Source: Helcococcus bovis
Lineage (GTDB): Bacteria > Bacillota > Clostridia > Tissierellales > Peptoniphilaceae
DNA: 64,000 bases
NCBI RefSeq assembly: GCF_046035435.1
Contig: NZ_JBFNFH010000007.1
Strand: one strand, 5' to 3'
The first letter of the stretch is position 1. Each line of letters opens with the position of its first letter. The translations under genes and the position numbers were made by a program. The notes below the pieces were generated by a model. It was not told the DNA's origin, did not search any database, and saw only the letters and a program-made list of their open reading frames with translations. Shown one piece after another: positions 22,287 to 32,383 of this stretch.

Positions 22287-24389
22287 CTATCTTTTAACTT
22301 CTTTATCAATAAACGCTTCTAAAGTATCTCCTGATTTTACATCATTATAATTTTGAATTCCTAAACCACCTTCATAACCTTGGTTTAGTTCTTTTACATC
22401 ATCTTTAAAACGTTTCAATGAAGATATTTCACCTTCGTGAATAACAACATCATTTCTTAACAATCTAATTTTAGCATTTCTTTGCATTTGTCCATTTGTT
22501 ACATAGATACCAGCGATATTACCTACTCCAGGAACCTTAAATACTTCTCTTACCTCTGCAGTACCGATAACTTGTTCTACAAATTTAGGAGCAAGCATAC
22601 CTGTTATAGCTTTTTTAATATCTTCAATTGCTTCATATATAACTCTATATGTTCTAATTTCAATATCTTGAGTTTCAGCTTGAGATTTAGCACCTTGATT
22701 TGGTCTAACATTAAAACCAATAATAATTGCATCAGATGCTGAAGCTAGCATAACATCAGATTCATTTATACCACCTACTGCCCCGTGAATTACATTTACT
22801 TTAACTTCTTCATTTGAAAGTTTCATTAAAGAAGTACTTACAGCTTCAATAGTACCTTTTACATCTGTTTTAACAATTATGTTAAGATCCTTCATTTCTC
22901 CATCAGAAATTTTATTAAATAATTGATCTAAGTTAACTTTTGATGTTCTCTTAATAAATTCATCTTTTTCTTTTTGTGCAGCCCTATCAGCAAATTTCTT
23001 ACCTAGTTTTTCATCAGCTATTGCATAAATCTTGTCTCCAGCTTCTGGTACATCTGATAAACCTAAAATTAATACAGCTGTTGAAGGTTTAGCTTTTTTA
23101 ACTTCTTTTTGATTATTATCAAACATTGCTCTAACTTTACCACTTGAATGTCCTGAAACAACAAAGTCACCTTTATTTAATGTACCTTTATTTATAAGTA
23201 CAGTTGCAACAGGTCCTCTACCTTTGTCTAATTGAGCCTCAATAACAATACCCACTGCAGGTCTATTTGGATTAGCTTTTAATTCTTCAAGTTCAGCAAC
23301 CATTAAAATCATTTCTAATAGCTCATCTATACCTTCACCTGTATGTGCTGATACAGGAATCATAATTGTTTTTCCACCCCAATCTTCAGGTGTTAAACCT
23401 TGTTCTGCTAATTCTGATTTTACTTTATCCGGATTAGCTTCATATTTATCCATTTTATTTATAGCAACGATTATAGGAACTCCTGCAGCTTTAGCATGGT
23501 TTATAGCTTCAATTGTTTGAGGCATAACTCCATCATCAGCAGCAACAACTAAAATAGCTATATCTGTAGCATTTGCACCTCTTAATCTCATTTGTGTAAA
23601 TGCTTCGTGTCCTGGAGTATCTAAAAATACAATTTTCTTACCATCAACATAAATTGAAGATGCACCTATATGTTGTGTAATACCACCAGCTTCAGTACTT
23701 GTAACTCTAGAATGTCTCATTTTATCCAATAAAGATGTCTTACCGTGGTCAACGTGTCCCATAACTGTAACTACTGGTGCTCTTAATTCTAAATCTTCCT
23801 CTTTATCTTCAAAGTCAATGCTTGAAATATCATTAGCATCATCTTCATCTGAAAAAGCTTTTTCTTCAACTTCAATATTAAATATCATACCAATTTCCAT
23901 TGCTTTTTCAATTTCAATTTCTTGGTTCATATTTGACATTATCCCCATTTTCATAAGTTCAGTAATAATTGATGTTACTGGTTTATTTAATTTTTCAGCA
24001 AATTCTTTAATTGTAATCCCCTCTTCAATGTAAACAATTTTTGAATCAGGTTGTTCAGCTTTAGTTTCTTCTTTTACTTCAATTTGAGGTTTCTTTTCTT
24101 TTTTTTGTTTCTTTTTCTTTTTTCTATCTACTTCTTCATATTCATCATTATATTCTTCGTAATCTTTAATTTCTTCTTTTTCAACTATTTCTTTTTTCTT
24201 TTTATTTTTATTATTTTTTTCCTCTTCAATTTCTACAAAATATTCTTGAATTAGCTCAAGATTTTCACCTTCTAATACAGACATATGACTTGATACTTCA
24301 AGTCCAAATTCTTCGTCTAATATTTTTATTAACTCTTTACTTGATAATTTTAAGTCTTTTGCTAATTCATATACTCTTATTTTTGACAT
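22287..24389 (-). CDS. infB: Translation initiation factor IF-2
   Basis: The protein has 700 residues. A short helical N-terminal module (RVYELAKDLKLSSKELI) is followed by a Lys/Glu-rich linker (~55-110), a second IF2_N module, the G domain with GHVDHGKTS, DTPGHE and NKMD, and the C-terminal domains. It recruits initiator tRNA and promotes subunit joining. The linker is short, as in other low-GC Firmicutes. The start has an AAAGGTG site. The rplGB (YlxQ) gene usually found just upstream is absent. Confidence 0.97.
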   Translation of the reverse strand: MSKIRVYELAKDLKLSSKELIKILDEEFGLEVSSHMSVLEGENLELIQEYFVEIEEEKNNKNKKKKEIVEKEEIKDYEEYNDEYEEVDRKKKKKQKKEKKPQIEVKEETKAEQPDSKIVYIEEGITIKEFAEKLNKPVTSIITELMKMGIMSNMNQEIEIEKAMEIGMIFNIEVEEKAFSDEDDANDISSIDFEDKEEDLELRAPVVTVMGHVDHGKTSLLDKMRHSRVTSTEAGGITQHIGASSIYVDGKKIVFLDTPGHEAFTQMRLRGANATDIAILVVAADDGVMPQTIEAINHAKAAGVPIIVAINKMDKYEANPDKVKSELAEQGLTPEDWGGKTIMIPVSAHTGEGIDELLEMILMVAELEELKANPNRPAVGIVIEAQLDKGRGPVATVLINKGTLNKGDFVVSGHSSGKVRAMFDNNQKEVKKAKPSTAVLILGLSDVPEAGDKIYAIADEKLGKKFADRAAQKEKDEFIKRTSKVNLDQLFNKISDGEMKDLNIIVKTDVKGTIEAVSTSLMKLSNEEVKVNVIHGAVGGINESDVMLASASDAIIIGFNVRPNQGAKSQAETQDIEIRTYRVIYEAIEDIKKAITGMLAPKFVEQVIGTAEVREVFKVPGVGNIAGIYVTNGQMQRNAKIRLLRNDVVIHEGEISSLKRFKDDVKELNQGYEGGLGIQNYNDVKSGDTLEAFIDKEVKR

Positions 24390-24402
24390 AAATTACACCT
24401 TT

Positions 24403-24657
24403 CTACATAGATTCTAACTCCTTGTAAATTTCAGCATTTACATTAGTTTTAAGGTGGCGATTCAATATTTTTTTTGAAATAGCACTATCTATACAATTTT
24501 TATTTTTACAAATATACGCCCCTCTACCATTAAGTTTTCCGCTATGATCTATACTAATATTCCCTTCTTTATCTTTTACAATTCTGATTAATTCATCTTT
24601 AGTTTTTTGCTCTTTGCAAACTATACATTTTCTTAATCTTAAATTTTGTTTATTCAT
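24403..24657 (-). CDS. rnpM: YlxR family RNA-binding protein (RnpM)
   Basis: The protein has 84 residues with the family motifs RKCIVCKEQKTK and GRGAYICKNKNCI. The Cys residues may bind metal. YlxR proteins bind RNA, and the B. subtilis member is reported to modulate RNase P. It overlaps the end of nusA by eight bases, and infB follows 13 bases later, the conserved nusA-ylxR-infB order. Confidence 0.93.
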   Translation of the reverse strand: MNKQNLRLRKCIVCKEQKTKDELIRIVKDKEGNISIDHSGKLNGRGAYICKNKNCIDSAISKKILNRHLKTNVNAEIYKELESM

Positions 24658-25816
24658 TTATTTCATCCAAAACAATTTCTTCTTGAATATCTTCATTTTC
24701 TAAAATATTTTCATTTAAGTCAGATATTTCATTGTCTGAATTTTCTTTTTCTGATAATTTTAATTCTTCAAGTTCCTTAAGTACTTCATCTTTTTTACTT
24801 TCAGGCTTAATATCTATTTTCCAATTTGTTAATTTAGCTGCTAATCTAACGTTTTGTCCCTCTTTACCAATAGCTAATGACAATTGGCTATCTGGAACAA
24901 ATGCAACTGCTTCTTTTTTATCAGAATCAATATAAACATCTACAACTTCAGCAGGAGATAATGCATTTGAAATATATACTTTCATATCTTTACTCCATAC
25001 TACAATATCTATTTTTTCACCATTTATTTCTTCAACTATAGAATTAACTCTAGCCCCTTTCATACCTACACATGCACCAACAGGATCAATAGAGCTATCT
25101 TCCGCATAGACTGCTATTTTAGTTCTATATCCTGCTTCTCTTGAGATTGACATAATTTCAACTGTTCCTTGACTAATTTCAGGTACTTCTATTTCAAATA
25201 GTTTCGCAACAAACTCAGGTGCTTTTCTTGATAGAATAATTTGAGCTCCTTTACTTGTTTCCTTTACTTCTTTTACATATAGCTTAACTCTGTCTCCTGG
25301 TTTAAATGTTTCACCTTCAACTTGTTCCTTTTCTGGTATATATCCTTCTGATTTTCCTAAGTCTACATATATATTTTTATAATCAACTCTTTGTATCATA
25401 CCATTGATTATATCTTTCTCTTTATCAATATAACTTTCATAGATAACTTTTCTTTCAGCATCTCTAATATATTGAATTACAATATTTCTTGCTTTTTGTG
25501 CTGCTACTCTTGCAAAATTTTTAGGAGTAACTTTTATTTTAATTTCTTTACCAACTTTTGCTCTTTTATTATGTTCTAATGCTTCATCTAAAGTAATTTG
25601 ATTGTTAGGGTATGTTACTTCTTCTACAACTTCTTTAACAGCAAGTACTTTAGTATCGCCAGTTTCTTCATTTATACTAATTTCTACATTTGTGCTATCA
25701 AAATTTTCTTCAAAACTTTTTTCTAAAGCTTTTTCAACTGCAGTAATTATTTCTTCTTTTTTTATACCCTTTTCTTTTTCAATTTCATCTAAAGCTTTTA
25801 TAAATTCTTTATTCAT
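24650..25816 (-). CDS. nusA: Transcription termination/antitermination factor NusA
   Basis: The protein has about 388 residues: an N-terminal RNA polymerase-binding domain, an S1 domain (DRVKLYVKEVKETSKG), and two KH domains (CVGMKGARVNSIVEE and SLAIGKEGQNVRLAAKL). The acidic C-terminal tail lacks the E. coli AR repeats, as in other Firmicutes. It controls pausing and intrinsic termination. ATG 25816 is chosen for its GAGGATATC site; an in-frame start at 25840 would run into rimP. A leader hairpin upstream of rimP may let NusA control this operon. Confidence 0.96.
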   Translation of the reverse strand: MNKEFIKALDEIEKEKGIKKEEIITAVEKALEKSFEENFDSTNVEISINEETGDTKVLAVKEVVEEVTYPNNQITLDEALEHNKRAKVGKEIKIKVTPKNFARVAAQKARNIVIQYIRDAERKVIYESYIDKEKDIINGMIQRVDYKNIYVDLGKSEGYIPEKEQVEGETFKPGDRVKLYVKEVKETSKGAQIILSRKAPEFVAKLFEIEVPEISQGTVEIMSISREAGYRTKIAVYAEDSSIDPVGACVGMKGARVNSIVEEINGEKIDIVVWSKDMKVYISNALSPAEVVDVYIDSDKKEAVAFVPDSQLSLAIGKEGQNVRLAAKLTNWKIDIKPESKKDEVLKELEELKLSEKENSDNEISDLNENILENEDIQEEIVLDEINE

Positions 25817-25824
25817 GATATCCT

Positions 25825-26286
25825 CTAAAACTCTAGCCAAATTTTAATTAGGCTTATATCCTTTCTATTTAATACTACTTCTCCAATATTTTCACTTAAT
25901 AATTTAATTTCATCAGAATTATATTCTTTTAATTCTCCAATATAATCTTTCAAACCATTTACTTTTTTATATAAGTGAACTTCAATTATTTCTCCAACAT
26001 TTCTTCTTAAATCATCATCTGTTTTTAATGGTCTATTTAAATCAGGAGATGACACCTCAAGATAATAATGTACATCAATAGGATCTATTTCATCTAATTT
26101 AACATCCAAATAACGAGATACTTTTTCACAATCATCTATATCTATTCCATTTTCACTATAGATATAAAATCTTAAATAATTCTCATAATTTTCTTTAATA
26201 AATTCAATGTCAACTAGTTCATATCCCATATCAATAATGCTTGGTTCAAATTCAAGTTTTAATTTTTCAATTAAATTTTTTGACAT
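25825..26286 (-). CDS. rimP: Ribosome maturation factor RimP
   Basis: The protein has 153 residues. The N-terminal domain has DMGYELVDIEF, and the family signature VSSPDLNRPLKTDDDL lies mid-protein. It assists 30S assembly. It is the first gene of the rimP-nusA-rnpM-infB-rbfA-nrnA-truB-ribF operon, with a strong promoter directly upstream. The start has a GGAGCGAG site. Confidence 0.94.
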   Translation of the reverse strand: MSKNLIEKLKLEFEPSIIDMGYELVDIEFIKENYENYLRFYIYSENGIDIDDCEKVSRYLDVKLDEIDPIDVHYYLEVSSPDLNRPLKTDDDLRRNVGEIIEVHLYKKVNGLKDYIGELKEYNSDEIKLLSENIGEVVLNRKDISLIKIWLEF

Positions 26287-26306
26287 TCTCGCTCCTTTTA
26301 ATGAAT

Positions 26307-26335
26307 AAAGAGTGGACCTTGTATGTCCACTCTTT
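26307..26335 (-). promoter_or_regulatory. Weak-terminator hairpin in the rimP-nusA leader
   Basis: Perfect 11-bp arms, AAAGAGTGGAC and GTCCACTCTTT, surround a seven-base loop. The stem ends in TTT but continues ATTCATT, a poor U tract. It lies between the promoter and the rimP ribosome site, as expected for an attenuator sensitive to NusA level. Confidence 0.6.
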
Positions 26336-26356
26336 AGTAACGTTCTATCTGCATAT

Positions 26357-26385
26357 ATTATAGCATTTACACATAATTAAGTCAA
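26357..26385 (-). promoter_or_regulatory. Promoter of the rimP-nusA-infB operon
   Basis: On the - strand, -35 TTGACT (26385-26380) and -10 TATAAT (26362-26357) are 17 bases apart, with a TGC extension before the -10. It starts right after the polC stop codon and is one of the best promoters in the window. Confidence 0.75.
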
Positions 26386-26387
26386 AT

Positions 26388-29300
26388 TTAGAAACTAAAA
26401 AAATCAATCTGATTAGTATCTTGCATTCCATAAAATATATCTGCATTTTCTAATGTTTCAATAGCCGTTTTATTAATTTTTGTTCTTTTAATAAAATCTT
26501 CTTTAGATATAAATTCACCATTATCTCTTGCTTCAGCAATTCTAAGAGCCATAGATTCAGAGATATTTTCCATAGCCATAAGAGGTGGTAAAATTGTATT
26601 ATCATCTATTACTTCGAATTCTACAGGATGTGATTTGTATAAATCAACTTTTTCCATTTTAATATCTCTGGCATACATTTCTTCAGCAAGTTCATAACAA
26701 TAAAATTCATTATTTATATCTAAATCACCTTCCGATTTTAAGGATGTAATGAACGAAGTCATGTAATCCAATCCTCTAGATATATGAGTATATTTGAAAT
26801 CTGAAATTGCATTTGTAAAGTATACAGCATAAAAATATGCTGGATGATGCACTTTAAAATATGCAATTCTAAAGCTCATCATAACATATGCAACAGCATG
26901 TGCCTTTGGAAACATATATTGAATTTTTTGGCATGATTCAATATACCAATCAGGTACATTACATTTTTTCATGTCAACTATCTGTTCATCAGATACACCT
27001 TTGCCTTTTCTAACTTTTTCCATTATATCAAATGATAGCTTCTTATCTAATCCCTTTTCAATCAAATAATTCATGATGTCATCACGAGTACAAATAGCAC
27101 TTCTTAAATTACATATTCCCTGTCTAATAAGTTCTTGTGCATTTCCAAGCCATACATCTGTTCCATGTGAAAGTCCAGAGATACGGATTAATTCTTCAAA
27201 TGTTGTAGGTCTTGTATCTGCAAGCATTCCTCTAACAAAATTAGTACCGAATTCAGGAATTCCAAGTGATCCATCTTTTATATTTGTATATTCGTGTTTT
27301 ATATTTAGTTTTTCCGTTGAACTAAATATACTCATAGTATCTTTATCATCCAAAGGTACTTCAACAGCATTTACTCCACTTTTATCAGATAGTAATCTTA
27401 TTATTGTGGGTGCGTTATGTCCCAATAAATCTAGTTTCAATAGATTTTTATCGATAGCATGATAATCAAAATGAGTCGTAATTATCCCAGTTTCCTTCTT
27501 ATCGGCTGGATATTGTACAGGTGTAAAATCTTCTATATCTTTATTATCCGGAACAATTATAAGTCCACCAGCGTGCTGACCTGTTGTACGTTTCACTCCA
27601 GTAATATATCTTTTTACTCTGTTAATATTTGCGTTATCTAATTGAATTTTTTCATCATCCGGATAAAATTCTTTATATTTTCTAGCCATACCGTATGCAG
27701 TTTTTTCAGCAATTGTACCTAGTGTACCAGCTCTAAATACTTTTCCTGGTCCAAAAAACTTTTCAGTATATTTATGAATTTTTGATTGATATACAGAAGC
27801 AAAATTTAAGTCGATATCCGGTTCTTTATCCCCTTCAAATCCTAAAAAAACTTCAAAAGGTATATCAAATCCTTCTTTTCTCATTTCACTTCCACATTTT
27901 GGACAAATTTTATCCGGTAAATCTACACCACATGAATATTTATCGTCTTCATTAAATTCAACATGCTTACAATTTTCACATATATAATGGGCAGGAAGCG
28001 GATTTACTTCGGTTATATCAGCCATTGTAGCTGCAAAACTAGAACCAACACTCCCTCTTGAACCTACTAAATATCCCTGCCTATTAGATTCCCTAACCAA
28101 TTCTTGAGCGATTACATATAAAGATGCATAACCATTTCCAATAATTGAATTTAATTCCCTATTTAATCTGCTTTCAACTAATTCTGGCAAATCATCTCCA
28201 TAAATACTTCTAGCTTTTTCAAACGACTCAGTTTGTAGTCTTTCAACTGCTTTTTCAATATTTGGTGGAAATGTACCATCTGCAATAGGTGAAATGTTTT
28301 CAATCATATCATTTAATTTGTAAGAATTTTTAACTACAACATCATAAGCTTTTTCATCACCTAAATACGAAAATTCATTTAACATTTCCTGTGTATTTTT
28401 TAAATAAAACGCTCCCGAATTGTCTTGACTTCTCTTTCTCGGATAATTTTTTAATACATTTCTAAATGGATAATCTTTTTTATCTATATAATAAACATCT
28501 CCCATGGCAACAGCAGGAATATTTAATTTTTCTGCAATATCAATTAATTTAGTATTAATTTGTTTTAAATGTTCTTCACTTCTTATATATCCTCTTTTAA
28601 TTAAATAATAACTAAAATCTAAGGGAATTAATGATATAAAATTAAAGAACTTAGCTTCATTTATTAAAATATCTTCATCATAATTTAATGAAATCAAATT
28701 AAATAATCTGCTCTTGTAATTTCCAGTTCCTATCAATATACCTTCTCTAAGTTCTTCAAGTACATTTAGTGGTATACTTGGATCCCTATGATAATATTCT
28801 AGATTTGATTTTGAAACTATAATATATAAATTTTTTAATCCAACTTTATTTTGAACGTACAATAGACCTTGATATTCCTTATGTTGTGCTACATTATATT
28901 CAACATCCATTTTATTTATATTATTATCAAATTTTACACCTAATTCATCAAGTTTTTTTAACATTTTTATAAAAACTTCTGCAGTAGCTCTAGCATCATC
29001 ACTAGCTCTATGGTGATTTAATAAATTAACTTGATAATGTTTAGTTAAAGTATCAAGTTTATGATTTTTAAAATCAGGGTTTAAGGCTCTAGATATATAC
29101 ATAGTATCTGCATAAATTGGCTTAAATTCAAGATTCATTTCACTTGTTTTAGCTAATATAAACTCAACGTCAAATTCAGCGTTATGTGCTACTAAAATTG
29201 TGTCTTTTGTAAATTCTAAAAATTTTGGAAGTACTATATCAATTGTATCAGCATTTACAACCATATCATTTGTAATACCTGTAAGCTCAGTAGTAAAATC

Positions 29301-30587
29301 ACTTAATGGCTCTTTAGGATTTACAAATTCCTCAAAAACTTCTATAATTTCACCATTTCTGATTTTCACGGCACCAAATTCAATTATTTTATCTGTAAAA
29401 TTAGATAAACCTGTTGTTTCCAAATCAAATACAACATAGTCTTTATTATCAATAGGTAAATTATAATAATTTCTCAATATTGTCATTTCTGAATCAATAA
29501 AATTAGTCTGTAATCCTAAGTTAAGTTTTATTCCACTTGATTTAGCCACCTTATAAATTTCTGGATAAGCTTGCACATTAAATAAATCGGAAACACCTAC
29601 ATTTTGATGTCCCCAAGTTTTTAGAGTCTTAAATAGAGATGAAATCTCAACAACTGATTCGGAATTAGTATATTTAGTATGAATGTTAAATTCAATTCTC
29701 TTTTCTTGAGATAAATCTTGTCTAACAGGTAATATTGTTTGCTCAATACTTGTAACATTTAGTATCGATGATTTTTCCCATTCATCATACGCATATATTC
29801 CAGATATAATAACATCCAAACCATTTTTAAAATTTTCTAAAAAGTCATCAATTTTATCACTTCTAACAAAAATCTTACACGAAATAGCATAATATCCATT
29901 ATCTAAAGAAAATTTAACAAAACATCCGGATTTAACCGCTCTACTTTCAAGATCATAAACTTTACCTTTTACTTTAACTTTATTTGTGTCATTAACTAAA
30001 TCTTCTAATTCAGTAAAATTTGCAGGTACACTTTTTGTAAAACCATAAGAAAACATATCCCCTTTTTCTGAAGCTTTTTTAACTGCTTCCTTCTCTTGCT
30101 TCTTATCCTCTTTTTCTTTAGCTTTTTTTATTTGTGATAGTATTTCCTGTTCTTTCTTTTTTGCAATTTTTTCTATTGCCTCTTTATTATCAATACTATT
30201 TTCTAGAAATTCTACTTCAATATCTAATTTAGATACTTTTTCTTTAAATCTAATAAATATATCTTTGCCTTCATAAAACTGTTTTTGATTCATGTGTAAT
30301 AAATAAATCTTGAATTTCGGATCATTATATTCATACTTTAATGATGGAAAAACTTGTGAAAAATAGTCAAATATCTCCTTTAATGTAAATATTGTAATTT
30401 CAATATTTACACCATAATTATCTAATACATTATTAAAATATGTCTTAATATCATCCAAATCAACATCATCTTTAGAAAGTAATTTTATATTAAGTTCATT
30501 TTCAATTTTAAAAAACGAAACTTCATCTAAAAAAAGTCTCGTTTTATTGTTTTTATTATATTCATCTAAAAATTCGATAAATTGCAT
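26388..30587 (-). CDS. polC: DNA polymerase III alpha subunit, Gram-positive type PolC
   Basis: The protein has 1399 residues. In order it has an N-terminal domain, an OB fold, a PHP region split by the DEDD-type proofreading exonuclease (VVFDLETTGLSN; VAHNAEFDVEF), and the polymerase core with a Cys-rich zinc module (CENCKHVEF; CGVDLPDKICPKCGS). The C-terminal fingers and duplex-binding parts follow. It is the leading-strand replicase of Firmicutes. The start has a GGGTG site. It follows rseP by 12 bases, without the proS gene often found between them. Confidence 0.98.
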   Translation of the reverse strand: MQFIEFLDEYNKNNKTRLFLDEVSFFKIENELNIKLLSKDDVDLDDIKTYFNNVLDNYGVNIEITIFTLKEIFDYFSQVFPSLKYEYNDPKFKIYLLHMNQKQFYEGKDIFIRFKEKVSKLDIEVEFLENSIDNKEAIEKIAKKKEQEILSQIKKAKEKEDKKQEKEAVKKASEKGDMFSYGFTKSVPANFTELEDLVNDTNKVKVKGKVYDLESRAVKSGCFVKFSLDNGYYAISCKIFVRSDKIDDFLENFKNGLDVIISGIYAYDEWEKSSILNVTSIEQTILPVRQDLSQEKRIEFNIHTKYTNSESVVEISSLFKTLKTWGHQNVGVSDLFNVQAYPEIYKVAKSSGIKLNLGLQTNFIDSEMTILRNYYNLPIDNKDYVVFDLETTGLSNFTDKIIEFGAVKIRNGEIIEVFEEFVNPKEPLSDFTTELTGITNDMVVNADTIDIVLPKFLEFTKDTILVAHNAEFDVEFILAKTSEMNLEFKPIYADTMYISRALNPDFKNHKLDTLTKHYQVNLLNHHRASDDARATAEVFIKMLKKLDELGVKFDNNINKMDVEYNVAQHKEYQGLLYVQNKVGLKNLYIIVSKSNLEYYHRDPSIPLNVLEELREGILIGTGNYKSRLFNLISLNYDEDILINEAKFFNFISLIPLDFSYYLIKRGYIRSEEHLKQINTKLIDIAEKLNIPAVAMGDVYYIDKKDYPFRNVLKNYPRKRSQDNSGAFYLKNTQEMLNEFSYLGDEKAYDVVVKNSYKLNDMIENISPIADGTFPPNIEKAVERLQTESFEKARSIYGDDLPELVESRLNRELNSIIGNGYASLYVIAQELVRESNRQGYLVGSRGSVGSSFAATMADITEVNPLPAHYICENCKHVEFNEDDKYSCGVDLPDKICPKCGSEMRKEGFDIPFEVFLGFEGDKEPDIDLNFASVYQSKIHKYTEKFFGPGKVFRAGTLGTIAEKTAYGMARKYKEFYPDDEKIQLDNANINRVKRYITGVKRTTGQHAGGLIIVPDNKDIEDFTPVQYPADKKETGIITTHFDYHAIDKNLLKLDLLGHNAPTIIRLLSDKSGVNAVEVPLDDKDTMSIFSSTEKLNIKHEYTNIKDGSLGIPEFGTNFVRGMLADTRPTTFEELIRISGLSHGTDVWLGNAQELIRQGICNLRSAICTRDDIMNYLIEKGLDKKLSFDIMEKVRKGKGVSDEQIVDMKKCNVPDWYIESCQKIQYMFPKAHAVAYVMMSFRIAYFKVHHPAYFYAVYFTNAISDFKYTHISRGLDYMTSFITSLKSEGDLDINNEFYCYELAEEMYARDIKMEKVDLYKSHPVEFEVIDDNTILPPLMAMENISESMALRIAEARDNGEFISKEDFIKRTKINKTAIETLENADIFYGMQDTNQIDFFSF

Positions 30588-30599
30588 TATTACACCCTT

Positions 30600-31601
30600 C
30601 TAGAATAGTGAGATTACATCTTTAATTGTAACTAATAAAATTAGTCCAAGTAAAAATATAAATCCTACGATAGTAATTCTTTCTTCAAATTTTCTGTTTA
30701 TCGGTTTACCAAGTACCATTTCACAAATAATAAATAGTAATTTTGAACCATCAAGTGCTGGTATTGGCAATAAATTAAAGAAACCTAAATTAATTGAAAT
30801 CATTGCAGAAAACATTAAAAATGCTTTAAAACCATGATTTACAACTGTTCCAACTTGTTTTATAACACCAACTGGTCCGGATAATTGATTTAAACCTAAA
30901 GCACCAGATACTAACCCTCTCAATCCATTCCAAATTTCTCCCATCATATAAAATGTCATATAGAATGAATATTTTAAATTACTTAAAATGCTACTTTCTA
31001 ATAATGGTGAAATTCCTATTACTTTTTGTCCATTTTGCACACTAGGTTTTAAGTTGACAGAAATTTCTTTTCCATCTCTTTCTAATAAGATATTAAAATT
31101 TTCTTTTGAAGATCTTAATTCTGAAATCAATTCAAGAAAAATATGTATATTTTTATCATTAACTTTTAAGATCTTATCACCCTGTTTAATTTCTGCTATT
31201 TGTGCTGGAGAATTATTTGCAACTGTACTAATAGTTGTTGTTGGAGTCCCATTTACTGCATTAATACCAAAAAATACAATTACTGCAAACAGAAGGTTGA
31301 TTCCTGGTCCTGCTAAAATTGTAATGAATTTTTTCCATGGTTTAGAATTATTATAACTTCTTTCATCATCTGAATCACTTTCTTCACCTTCCATCATAAC
31401 ATATCCACCAATTGGTAAAGCTCTTAATGAATAAAGCGTTTCTACACCTTTTTTACTATATATTGATGGTCCCATACCAATTGAAAATTCATTAACTTTT
31501 ATGCCTGATAATTTTGCGCCTGTAAAATGTCCAAGTTCATGTATTGTGATTAAAAATAAAAACATTAATAATCCAATGATAATATTTATTGCTGTACTCA
31601 T
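30600..31601 (-). CDS. rseP: RseP/RasP site-2 intramembrane zinc protease
   Basis: The protein has 333 residues. The zinc motif HELGH lies in the first membrane helix, a PDZ domain sits near 115-190 (AEIKQGDKILKVNDKNI), and the second site is NLLPIPALDG. It cleaves membrane-embedded anti-sigma factors and signal-peptide remnants. It overlaps the cdsA stop codon by one base. In many Firmicutes dxr lies between cdsA and rseP, and it is missing here. Confidence 0.94.
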   Translation of the reverse strand: MSTAINIIIGLLMFLFLITIHELGHFTGAKLSGIKVNEFSIGMGPSIYSKKGVETLYSLRALPIGGYVMMEGEESDSDDERSYNNSKPWKKFITILAGPGINLLFAVIVFFGINAVNGTPTTTISTVANNSPAQIAEIKQGDKILKVNDKNIHIFLELISELRSSKENFNILLERDGKEISVNLKPSVQNGQKVIGISPLLESSILSNLKYSFYMTFYMMGEIWNGLRGLVSGALGLNQLSGPVGVIKQVGTVVNHGFKAFLMFSAMISINLGFFNLLPIPALDGSKLLFIICEMVLGKPINRKFEERITIVGFIFLLGLILLVTIKDVISLF

Positions 31602-32383
31602 TATAACCTCAAATTAATAATCATTATGTATACTAAAGGTGCAACAAAAAGTAATGAATCAAATCTATCCATTATTCCACCATGTCCAATAAGTATACTT
31701 CCGTAGTCTTTAATATCTGCTTTTCTTTTTATGAATGATGCAAATAAATCTCCAATTTGTGAAATAATTGAAAATATTACAGCAAATCCATATAAAAATA
31801 AATCTTGGTTTAAATTAAATATATTTATAAAAATATAAGTAAATATTATTCCTCCTAAAATTCCACCTAAAGCACCCTCTATAGTTTTTTTAGGAGATAG
31901 TCTTTCAATTAACTTATGTTTACCAAATAATATACCTATAGCATATGCGAGTGTATCTGTAAATGATGGCAATGCATAGGCATAAAAAATCCATTTAGTA
32001 TCTCTTAAATTTAATATTAGTATATAAGGAACTGTTATATATAAAATTATAAAGATATTTCCCAATATATCATTTACTCTACATTCACTCTTAAATATAA
32101 TAAGTGATAATATAATTATATTTATAAAAATATATAAGCTTAAGGTAATTTTAACATCATATAATAAAGTTGATGAAACAAGTAAACTGTTAAATATGTA
32201 TAATACCTTTTCTTGAATACCATATTCTAACTTTTTTAATGCTTTTGATAATTCATAAATAGCTATATTTGATAAAATAAGTATTCCAAATGTAAGAATT
32301 GGATTATTTAGATAAATCATTCCTAATATAACAAATATTAAAATGATACCTGTAATAATACGTTTTAATAAATTATTTTTCAT
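31601..32383 (-). CDS. cdsA: Phosphatidate cytidylyltransferase
   Basis: The protein has 260 residues and about eight membrane helices. The C-terminal signature contains SFIKRKADIKDYG and GHGGIMDRFDS. It makes CDP-diacylglycerol, the substrate of PgsA in the same window. It overlaps uppS by 11 bases and rseP by one base. Confidence 0.94.
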   Translation of the reverse strand: MKNNLLKRIITGIILIFVILGMIYLNNPILTFGILILSNIAIYELSKALKKLEYGIQEKVLYIFNSLLVSSTLLYDVKITLSLYIFINIIILSLIIFKSECRVNDILGNIFIILYITVPYILILNLRDTKWIFYAYALPSFTDTLAYAIGILFGKHKLIERLSPKKTIEGALGGILGGIIFTYIFINIFNLNQDLFLYGFAVIFSIISQIGDLFASFIKRKADIKDYGSILIGHGGIMDRFDSLLFVAPLVYIMIINLRL

